From Acidaminococcaceae bacterium (GTDB lineage Bacteria; Bacillota; Negativicutes; Acidaminococcales; Acidaminococcaceae), in the NCBI GenBank assembly GCA_003512125.1, contig DOSQ01000087.1:1-5928 (forward strand): a DNA stretch of 5,928 nucleotides, in the 5' to 3' direction. Positions 1 through 5,354 of the stretch are shown here, piece after piece (the stretch's first letter is position 1; every line of letters begins with the position of its first letter). The position numbers and the translations under genes are program-made. The notes beneath the pieces are model-generated. The model ran no database searches, was not told the DNA's origin, and worked only from the letters and a program-made list of their open reading frames with translations.

Positions 1-279
1 GCCGGGGACGGCAACATCCATATCAAACTCTGTGCGAACGGCATGGAGGAACAGGAATTCCGCACCCGGTCCGATAAGTTCCTGGATCTGATTTATGCCC
101 GGGGCAAAGGAATGAACGCCCTGATCTCCGGGGAACACGGCATCGGAGCTGTTTCCGTCAAACGTTTGGAGGACTATGTTGGAAGTGACGTGATGGGACT
201 GATGCAGGGCATTAAGGCTGTATTTGATCCGAAGGGACTGTTAAATCCAGGAAAGGTCTGCACGTATGTGACGGACTGA
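1..279 (+). CDS. FAD-linked oxidase, GlcD/D-lactate dehydrogenase type (C-terminal part)
   Basis: The reading frame is open from the first base, so the gene begins before the window; 92 C-terminal residues are visible. It starts with AGDGNIHI, the end of the H-A-G-D-G-N-x-H motif of the FAD-oxidase C-terminal domain. GEHGIG follows at visible residues 44-49, and DPKGLLNPGK at 76-85 is the standard end of this family. These flavoenzymes oxidise 2-hydroxy acids such as glycolate or D-lactate and pass electrons to a partner Fe-S protein, an electron-transfer flavoprotein or quinone. The FAD-binding half lies outside the window, so the substrate cannot be decided. It may also be a D-2-hydroxyglutarate-type dehydrogenase. 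The ATG at 43 is an internal methionine, not a start. Transcription ends at the hairpin 42 bases downstream, so this is the last gene of its unit. The family call is firm and the substrate is unknown. Confidence 0.9.
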   Translation, partial: AGDGNIHIKLCANGMEEQEFRTRSDKFLDLIYARGKGMNALISGEHGIGAVSVKRLEDYVGSDVMGLMQGIKAVFDPKGLLNPGKVCTYVTD

Positions 280-320
280 CACGATGGCGAAGTAATTTGG
301 TTACCGTATCGTTTTGAATT

Positions 321-352
321 GCCGGGTGCGTGTTTTACGCATCCGGCTTTTT
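321..352 (+). terminator. Rho-independent terminator after the FAD-linked oxidase
   Basis: A 10-bp stem pairs GCCGGGTGCG (321-330) with CGCATCCGGC (338-347), with one G-T wobble and a 7-base loop, followed directly by five T residues (348-352). It lies 42 bases after the oxidase stop codon and separates that unit from ychF. Confidence 0.9.
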
Positions 353-404
353 ATGATGATTCAATGATGCAGTGTTTACTGAAGCGTGGTGAGGTGGATT
401 GAAA

Positions 405-533
405 ATGGTACGTAATGTAATCGTCTTTGTTTGTTTCTTGCTTTTGTGTAATGCTGGTATGGTTGGGGATGCCTGGCCGGATCTTATGGCAGAATTTCAG
501 AAGCATTATGCAACGTTGGAAAAGTACAGATAG
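405..533 (+). CDS. Possible small secreted peptide or gene remnant (42 aa)
   Basis: This short ORF runs from an ATG at 405 to a TAG at 531-533. A purine-rich GAGGTGG (391-397) sits 7 bases upstream and could serve as a ribosome binding site. An in-frame TGA at 390-392 fixes the upstream limit. The product has a short start MVRN, then a hydrophobic run of residues 5-15 (VIVFVCFLLLC), a small-residue stretch ending in GDA at 21-23 that could be a signal peptidase site, and a charged tail. Cys15 is preceded by LLL, which fits the lipobox poorly. The tail (AEFQKHYATLEKY) faintly recalls the start of mature LolA-like lipoprotein-carrier proteins, so this could be the N-terminal remnant of such a gene; that is speculation. 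After the TAG the same frame stays open for 32 codons to 630-632, but nothing recognisable is encoded. I see no clear promoter of its own. It may be chance. Confidence 0.3.
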   Translation: MVRNVIVFVCFLLLCNAGMVGDAWPDLMAEFQKHYATLEKYR

Positions 534-609
534 GAATCATATAACACCTTAAACTTAAATAAGAATTTCCTGTCTGTTGCTGGTCGTGCAGCCGTGCCCC
601 CGTTTCTTT

Positions 610-638
610 TTGCAAGCTGCATGCTCTTATGATATAAT
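610..638 (+). promoter_or_regulatory. Sigma-A promoter for ychF
   Basis: TTGCAA at 610-615 (four of six matches to the -35 consensus) and a perfect TATAAT at 633-638 are separated by exactly 17 bases. Transcription should begin near 645, giving a leader of about 60 bases before the GTG start of ychF. Confidence 0.75.
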
Positions 639-658
639 TATATGTCATTTATAATTAG

Positions 659-673
659 ATTACATTCTGTAAT
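659..673 (+). repeat. 15-bp palindrome in the ychF leader
   Basis: ATTACA (659-664) and TGTAAT (668-673) form a perfect 6-bp inverted repeat around TTC. It lies about 15 bases after the predicted transcription start, where a repressor site or a small RNA hairpin could act. The sequence is AT-rich, so chance is possible. No regulator gene is next to it. Confidence 0.35.
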
Positions 674-706
674 ACCATAATGCAGTACGATAAAGGAGAA
701 TAAACT

Positions 707-1813
707 GTGAGCACGAATTTGGATGTAGGTATCGTGGGGCTTCCCAACGTGGGTAAAAGTACATTATTTAATGCAATCACCAAGGCCGGGGCGGAAGCGG
801 CTAATTATCCCTTCTGCACTATTGAGCCCAACGAAGGTGTGGTTGCGGTTCCGGATGAACGGCTGGATGTGCTGGCAAAGATGTTCAATTCCCGAAAAAT
901 CACTCCGGCCATCATGCACTTTGTGGATATTGCCGGGCTGGTGAAGGGTGCGTCCAAGGGCGAAGGCCTGGGCAACCAGTTCCTCAGCCATATCCGTAAC
1001 ACGGACGCCATCGCCGAGGTGGTACGCTGTTTTGAAGATGAAAATGTGACTCACGTGGAAGGCAGCGTTGATCCGGTGCGGGATATCCAGATCATTGACA
1101 CGGAATTGTGCCTGGCGGATATTGATACCGTCAATAACCGGATGAAAAAAGTGGAAAAGCTGCTGAAAGCCCATGACAAAAAGGCTGTAGCGGAGCAGGA
1201 ATTGTTGGAGCGCATCGCCAAAGGGCTGGAGGATATCGTTCCCGCCCGCCGCATGGAGTTTACGCCGGAAGAAGAGGCCATGCTGTATGATTTGCATCTG
1301 CTCACCCGTAAGCCCATCATCTATGTTTGCAACGTGGCGGAAAGCGAAGCGGCGGATGCCAGCGGCAACCCCCATGTGAAAGCGGTGCAGGAATTCGCGG
1401 CCCAGGAACATGCGGAAGTGGTTGTGATTTCTGCCAAAGTTGAAGCGGAAATCGCGGAACTGCCGGAAGAAGAAGCAAAGGAATATCTGGAAATGGAAGG
1501 GCTGACGGAAGCCGGCCTGAACCGTCTCATAAAAGCGGGCTTCAAACTGCTGGGCCTGCAGACTTATCTCACTGCCGGTGAAATCGAAAGCCGGGCCTGG
1601 ACCATCAACATCGGTACAAAAGCGCCTCAGGCAGCGGGAAAAATCCATACGGATTTTGAAAAAGGATTTATCAAAGCGGAAATTGTTTCCTATGACGACT
1701 TGGTAAAATGCGGCAGCAAAGTGGCTGCCCGGGAAAAAGGCCTGGTTCGTCTGGAAGGCAAGGATTATGTGATGCAGGACGGGGACGTGGTGGAATTCAG
1801 GTTTAATGTGTAA
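707..1813 (+). CDS. ychF: YchF/OLA1-family ribosome-associated P-loop NTPase
   Basis: The 368-residue product matches the usual length of bacterial YchF (about 363-368 aa). The P-loop is GLPNVGKS at residues 11-18 and the G3 region is DIAGLVKGA at 74-82. The G4 position reads NVAE at 209-212 instead of the NKxD of true GTPases. That change is typical of YchF and goes with ATP rather than GTP use. A coiled-coil insertion (about 130-200) and a C-terminal TGS domain (about 281-368) complete the family layout; the block with AGEIESRAWTI and HTDFEKGFI is highly characteristic. YchF is a cytosolic protein that binds ribosomes and has been linked to stress responses and translation quality; its exact role is unsettled. 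The start is GTG at 707, supported by AGGAG at 694-698 with 8 bases of spacing and by MSTNLDVGIVG matching family N-termini. It has its own promoter, and no clear terminator follows it. The long antisense frame across it is a shadow. Confidence 0.97.
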   Translation: MSTNLDVGIVGLPNVGKSTLFNAITKAGAEAANYPFCTIEPNEGVVAVPDERLDVLAKMFNSRKITPAIMHFVDIAGLVKGASKGEGLGNQFLSHIRNTDAIAEVVRCFEDENVTHVEGSVDPVRDIQIIDTELCLADIDTVNNRMKKVEKLLKAHDKKAVAEQELLERIAKGLEDIVPARRMEFTPEEEAMLYDLHLLTRKPIIYVCNVAESEAADASGNPHVKAVQEFAAQEHAEVVVISAKVEAEIAELPEEEAKEYLEMEGLTEAGLNRLIKAGFKLLGLQTYLTAGEIESRAWTINIGTKAPQAAGKIHTDFEKGFIKAEIVSYDDLVKCGSKVAAREKGLVRLEGKDYVMQDGDVVEFRFNV

Positions 1814-1873
1814 ACCTGGCGAATGTAATGAAAAGATTCGGCGTTTGCGCTTACAGAAGCAATCTGCCGGCTA

Positions 1874-1908
1874 TTGTTTTGCTATATCGGGATCGGCATT
1901 ATTATAGA
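1874..1908 (+). promoter_or_regulatory. Weak candidate promoter upstream of the PHP phosphatase
   Basis: TTGCTA (1879-1884) with TATAGA (1903-1908) at an 18-base spacing, or with TATTAT (1900-1905) at 15 bases, could serve as -35 and -10 boxes. TTGTTT at 1874-1879 is a further -35 option with poor spacing. The 118-base gap after ychF has no obvious terminator, so read-through from ychF is equally possible. Confidence 0.3.
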
Positions 1909-1931
1909 GTAAATTCATAAGGAAGAAGAAC

Positions 1932-2708
1932 ATGTTTGACACACACAATCACTGTGAGTTTTCCTGTGATTCAAAAATGACGTTACGGCAGGCGGCAGAC
2001 ACGGCCGCGAAGCTGGGCATCGGGATGATTCTGACAGAGCATTGGGATTATGAATATCCCACCAACCCAGAGCAGTTCCTCTTCGACCGGGACGCGTATT
2101 TTAAACAGAACCTGCCTTTGCGCAGCGATAACGTGTTGCTGGGTATTGAGGTGGGGATGCAGCCTCATCTGGCGGAAAAAGAAGACAAGGTTGCGGAAGG
2201 GTACCCCTTTGATTTTGTGATCGGTTCCATCCATATGATGAACCGGCTGGATTTGTACGAAGCAACAACGTACAACGGACTGTCCAAAGAAGAAACCATG
2301 CACGATTTCCTCCGGGACAGCATCCGTTGCGCGGAAAATCACAACAATTTTGATTCCTTCGGTCACATCGATTACATCTGCCGTTACTGGCCGTACGAAG
2401 ACAAAGAGTTTCACGTGAAACAAAATCAGCAGGAGTGGGATCGGCTTTTTAGAATTTTAATAGAAAAAAATAAACCAATCGAGATAAATACCCGTCGGCT
2501 GGATTCTGAAACGGCGATTCAATCGTTGCTACCTTTATACAAACGCTACAAAGAACTGGGTGGCAAATACTGCACCTTGGGCAGTGACGCCCATTACACG
2601 GATCACATCGGCCGACGTTTGGCTGTAGCGGTCGCCATGGCGAAAGAAGCGGAGCTGCAACCGGTGTATTTTAAAGAAAGAAAAATGGTTCTTGATACGG
2701 TGAAGTGA
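1932..2708 (+). CDS. PHP-family phosphatase, probable histidinol-phosphatase (HisJ/HisK type)
   Basis: The 258-residue product is a polymerase and histidinol phosphatase (PHP) domain enzyme, a metal-dependent phosphoesterase of the cytosol. Expected metal ligands are visible in order: H5 and H7 in THNHCEFS, D13, H37 in LTEHWDY, E73 in GIEVG, H101 in IGSIHMM, H145 in FGHIDY, and D219 and H221 in GSDAH. Length and motif order fit the stand-alone HisJ family, which removes phosphate from L-histidinol phosphate in the penultimate stages of histidine synthesis. No other his gene is in the window, so the substrate is inferred from family resemblance; related PHP proteins hydrolyse other phosphates. 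The ATG at 1932 follows AAGGAAG (1919-1925) by 6 bases, and MFDTHNH is the standard N-terminus, so the start is secure. The MATE transporter gene follows after 93 bases with no terminator between, suggesting co-transcription. Confidence 0.82.
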   Translation: MFDTHNHCEFSCDSKMTLRQAADTAAKLGIGMILTEHWDYEYPTNPEQFLFDRDAYFKQNLPLRSDNVLLGIEVGMQPHLAEKEDKVAEGYPFDFVIGSIHMMNRLDLYEATTYNGLSKEETMHDFLRDSIRCAENHNNFDSFGHIDYICRYWPYEDKEFHVKQNQQEWDRLFRILIEKNKPIEINTRRLDSETAIQSLLPLYKRYKELGGKYCTLGSDAHYTDHIGRRLAVAVAMAKEAELQPVYFKERKMVLDTVK

Positions 2709-2801
2709 AGGTAACGCCGCGAATTTTCTGCCGCACAGACAGGCGTGGGGATGAGCTGGCGTTTCATAAAGTACTGGGTAACAAACCATACAGGTAGTTT
2801 T

Positions 2802-4139
2802 ATGCAAAAGAGTATGACTTCAGGGAATTCCCTGAAACTGCTGCTGACGTTTATGGTGCCGTTGATCATCGGCAATATTTTTCAGCAGATGTACAGCATT
2901 TCGGATATTATTATTGTAGGACGTACCATCGGTGTCAACGCGCTGGCTTCTGTCGGTGCGGCGGCTCCGATTTTTATGCTGCTGGTGATGATCACTATGG
3001 GTATGTCCAACGGGTTCACCGTGCTGACAGGTCAGTTCTTCGGTGCAGAGGATCTGGAGAAAATGCGGCGCAGCGTGGCCATGAGTCTGATGCTCAGCAT
3101 CATCGCGGTCATTTTCCTGGCCGTGACCATGTTCATCGTTATCGATCCGTTGCTGGCCCTGATGAACTTGCCGGAGATTTTGTACGAAGACACACGCAGT
3201 TATATTCTGATCGTGGCAGAAGGTCTGTGGGCCATGATGGCCTACAACTTTTTTTCAGCTGTGCTGCGTGCTCTGGGGGACAGCAAAACACCGGTGGCCT
3301 TTCTGATTTTTGCAACTATTATAAATGTGGGGCTGGCCCTGCTGTTTATTTTGAAATTCGGTATGGGTGTGCCCGGTTCCGCTTATGCGTTGGTTATGGC
3401 CCAGGGCATCTCGGCGTTTCTCTGTGTCATTTACATGTGGAAGCATTTTCCCATTTTGCGTTTAAAAAAAGTTGACTGGAAATGGGACAGAGATTTTGCC
3501 CTGGCGCACCTGAAGATTGGTTTGCCCATGGCGGGGCAGTTTTCTATTCTGGGCATCGGCATCCTTCTGATCCAGTCCATCACCAATTCCTTTGGCCCCA
3601 ATACTATTGCCGGTTTTACGGCGGCCATCCGGGTGGAGCAGCTGGCACTGCAGCCCATGGCTTCCTTCGGTATCGCCATGGCGGCCTTCAGCGCCCAGAA
3701 TTACGGGGCCAAACAGTTTCAGCGGATCCGTGACGCGGTTACAAAATGTTCCATCATTGCCATGGCCTTTGCCTTCGTTGCAGGTATCCTCATTTTCTTT
3801 TTCAGTGAAAATATAATCGGTATCTTCATTGAAGAAGGGAATCCTGACGTGGTCAAGGACGCACTGCTGTATCTGAACTGTTCTGTGCCGTTCTACTTTT
3901 TCCTGAGTCAGATGTTTATCTACCGCAGTGCCGTGCAGGGTATGGGCGTGGGTATGGTGCCACTGGCTTCTTCCCTGATCGAGCTGGGTATGCGGACCGG
4001 TGTGGCCAAGTTCCTGGCTGTGGACTGGGGATATCGGGGTGTTTGTTATGCCAGCCCAGTGGCCTGGGTAGCCGGTTCCATTTTTCTTTTTTTCGCGTAC
4101 CGGTATTTTATCAGCCTGTTTGAGAAACTGAACCGGTAG
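2802..4139 (+). CDS. MATE-family multidrug/sodium (or proton) antiporter
   Basis: From ATG 2802 the product has 445 residues, the usual size for a MATE transporter: an inner-membrane protein of 12 helices in two homologous halves that exports organic cations or other small molecules using a sodium or proton gradient. The first half carries LLLTFMVPLIIGNIFQQMY at about 13-31, GQFFGAED at 77-84 and LRALGDSKTP at 155-164. The second half repeats the pattern with LKIGLPMAGQ at 237-246, AQNYGAKQ at 298-305 and QGMGVGMVP at 379-387. The frame is open upstream with GTG 2745 and ATG 2751, but those add a polar, non-conserved stretch and have no convincing ribosome binding site. ATG 2802 has a modest AGGTAG (2792-2797), and ATG 2814 (MTSGNSLKLL) also matches family N-termini. 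The substrate cannot be read from sequence. A strong terminator ends the unit. Confidence 0.93.
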   Translation: MQKSMTSGNSLKLLLTFMVPLIIGNIFQQMYSISDIIIVGRTIGVNALASVGAAAPIFMLLVMITMGMSNGFTVLTGQFFGAEDLEKMRRSVAMSLMLSIIAVIFLAVTMFIVIDPLLALMNLPEILYEDTRSYILIVAEGLWAMMAYNFFSAVLRALGDSKTPVAFLIFATIINVGLALLFILKFGMGVPGSAYALVMAQGISAFLCVIYMWKHFPILRLKKVDWKWDRDFALAHLKIGLPMAGQFSILGIGILLIQSITNSFGPNTIAGFTAAIRVEQLALQPMASFGIAMAAFSAQNYGAKQFQRIRDAVTKCSIIAMAFAFVAGILIFFFSENIIGIFIEEGNPDVVKDALLYLNCSVPFYFFLSQMFIYRSAVQGMGVGMVPLASSLIELGMRTGVAKFLAVDWGYRGVCYASPVAWVAGSIFLFFAYRYFISLFEKLNR

Positions 4140-4201
4140 AAAAAATTGCAGGCCTGATAGGAAACATTGACGATCCGATTGGAAAGAATCGTACCGGAAT
4201 G

Positions 4202-4236
4202 AAAAAAGCCGTGACAAATGCTGCACGGCTTTTTTT
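4202..4236 (+). terminator. Rho-independent terminator after the MATE gene
   Basis: GCCGTG (4208-4213) pairs with CACGGC (4224-4229), extended outward by six A-T pairs between 4202-4207 and 4230-4235, and ends in seven T residues. The A-tract on the other side would also let it work on the minus strand, but no gene points that way. Confidence 0.88.
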
Positions 4237-4308
4237 GTACCAGTTGTTACATTTTTCAAAAATCTGATAATTTTTTTCTCCAAAAAATATTATTTGCGTT
4301 GTTTTTGT

Positions 4309-4337
4309 TTGACAAAAAAAATTTCTTTTTTTATAAT
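4309..4337 (+). promoter_or_regulatory. Consensus sigma-A promoter of the ilvN-ilvC operon
   Basis: A perfect TTGACA (4309-4314) and a perfect TATAAT (4332-4337) are separated by exactly 17 bases of A/T-rich sequence. Transcription should begin near 4344. Such a strong promoter fits control by attenuation in the leader rather than at initiation. Confidence 0.92.
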
Positions 4338-4370
4338 CTACATAACGTAATTTTAAATTAGGTACATCTT

Positions 4371-4616
4371 ATGAAGGGAAAGAGTATTCTGCTGCGGCAG
4401 GTCCCAGAGAGCCGGTGGATGGTGAAAACCGGTGACGGCGGGCAGAGGAAGATCCTCCCGGAAGACCGGCGCTGAATCCGCATTAAGCGCCTGCGTTTTT
4501 TCCACGTTACAGGAAACGCGTATGTTAGTACGTAGCAAAGTGTCCGTAAAACTTACGGGAATCAGGGTGGTACCGCGGATTATTTCCGTCCCTCACTTTA
4601 TGGGGGACGGTTTTTT
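4371..4616 (+). ncRNA. T-box riboswitch, probably tRNA-Ile responsive
   Basis: This leader RNA binds a specific tRNA and permits read-through when that tRNA is uncharged. Stem I begins with GGGA (4376-4379) pairing TCCC (4456-4459). AGAGTA (4381-4386) is the 5' side of the specifier loop, then UUCUGC (4387-4392) pairs GCAGAG (4442-4447). The AGAGA bulge (4406-4410) and distal GGTG (4421-4424), closed by CCGGT/ACCGG, are canonical. The 3' side of the specifier loop reads GAAGATCC, giving ATC (Ile) at 4452-4454. GAT (Asp) one base earlier is possible but does not fit the ilv genes. A stem at 4468-4473/4486-4491, another at 4493-4498/4514-4519, and a stem III-like hairpin at 4544-4549/4553-4558 follow. 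The T-box sequence AGGGTGGTACCGCG is at 4564-4577. The antiterminator pairs AGGG with CCCT and GCGG with CCGT around a 7-base bulge whose TGGT can pair with the tRNA end ACCA. Confidence 0.96.
4586..4616 (+). terminator. T-box regulated intrinsic terminator
   Basis: A 9-bp stem pairs CCGTCCCTC (4586-4594) with 4602-4610, including one T-G wobble, over a 7-base loop, and is followed by six T residues (4611-4616). Its 5' arm (4586-4593) is the same segment used by the antiterminator, so the two structures exclude each other. This is the switch itself. Confidence 0.93.
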
Positions 4617-4748
4617 ATATGGTGAGCGGCTTCCGTTTTTATAATACGAAACGAAAGATGTTCAGAGGTATGAATCCGCACCTTCAGATACTGTTTTTTC
4701 CAATAAAACAGCGTAAAGATAATTTCAGGCATACAGGGGGAAAACAAA

Positions 4749-5252
4749 ATGATGAAGCAGCATTTGGCGATTCTGTGCGATAATAAACCGGGCGTTCTGA
4801 CACATGTGGCCGGTCTGATCAGCCGGAGGGCCATCAACATTGAGTACATCAATGCAGGGTATACGGAAGAGCCGGACGTGACGCGTATTAACATCGTCGT
4901 GTCCGTAGAAGACCAGCGGGCACTGAACCAGGCGATCCTGCAGCTGGCCCGGCTGATTGATGTAATAAAGGTCGTAAATCTGGATGAGGCGCCGTTCATC
5001 AGCTATGAACTGGCCATGATCAAGGTCAAAGTGGGTTCCACACAGGAACTGTCTGATATTGCCAACCTGGCGGACCTGTTCCACGCAAAAATCGTGGACG
5101 TCAATCCGGGAGCTGTGGTCATGCGGGTCACCGGCAGGGAAGACCACATAGAGGCGCTGTTGCAGATGCTGAAGGAATATGAAATTATCGAGATGGCCCG
5201 TACTGGCCAAATTTCCCTGTCCCGTGGTTCCAACGCGGTAAAGAAGATGTAG
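4749..5252 (+). CDS. ilvN: Acetolactate synthase regulatory (small) subunit
   Basis: The 167-residue product is a full-length small subunit of acetohydroxyacid synthase, similar in size to E. coli IlvH (163 aa; some annotations would write ilvH). It activates the catalytic subunit and mediates feedback inhibition by valine or other branched-chain amino acids. Residues about 4-76 form the ACT domain: AILCDNKPGVL, with N12 and G15 at the effector-binding turn, then RRAINIEYINAGYTEEPDVTRI. Residues about 84-160 match the C-terminal small-subunit domain, with ELAMIKVKV and a predicted second ACT-like fold. The segment INIEYINAG differs from the common NIESLTVG, so the protein is a divergent member. 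ATG 4749 follows AGGGGG (4735-4740) by 8 bases; ATG 4752 directly after is an alternative. It is the first gene behind the T-box, 132 bases beyond the terminator, with ilvC 102 bases downstream. The catalytic ilvB is not upstream. Confidence 0.93.
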   Translation: MMKQHLAILCDNKPGVLTHVAGLISRRAINIEYINAGYTEEPDVTRINIVVSVEDQRALNQAILQLARLIDVIKVVNLDEAPFISYELAMIKVKVGSTQELSDIANLADLFHAKIVDVNPGAVVMRVTGREDHIEALLQMLKEYEIIEMARTGQISLSRGSNAVKKM

Positions 5253-5354
5253 GTATCCACGTTTCCGGTCTGGTCCGGGGGCGCAGAATACATAATTTTT
5301 TCGTGAGCTCTTTATTCAAATTATTTATTTTATTAAAAAAAGGAGAGATTTATC

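Noticed and set aside
764..1648. 294-codon open frame on the minus strand
   Set aside because: It lies wholly inside ychF, which is certain. The product is rich in His, Phe and Arg, as expected from an antisense frame of a coding gene, and matches no family I recognise.
1838..1855. Possible terminator after ychF
   Set aside because: Only a 3-bp GCG/CGC hairpin can be drawn and no T-tract follows.
1983..2423. 146-codon open frame on the minus strand
   Set aside because: It is antisense to the PHP phosphatase, whose metal-binding motifs are complete.
3462..4283. 273-codon open frame on the minus strand
   Set aside because: It is antisense to the MATE gene and crosses its terminator. The composition is low in hydrophobic order and looks like a shadow frame.
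4432..4644. 70-codon + strand frame upstream of ilvN
   Set aside because: It runs through the T-box RNA, including the conserved T-box sequence and terminator, which explain the sequence fully.
4640..4645. TATAAT as a second promoter for ilvN beyond the T-box
   Set aside because: No acceptable -35 box lies 16-18 bases upstream (the region reads ATATGG), so there is no support for T-box-independent transcription.
4670..4783. 37-codon ORF overlapping the ilvN start
   Set aside because: The purine-rich AGAGG lies only one base before its ATG, it runs over the real ilvN ribosome binding site and start, and its product has no recognisable character.
4725..5210. 161-codon open frame on the minus strand
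   Set aside because: It is antisense to ilvN and has no recognisable domain.
5265..5280. CCGG...CCGG hairpin after ilvN as a terminator
   Set aside because: The stem is only 4 bp and no T-tract follows directly, so it cannot be called a terminator.
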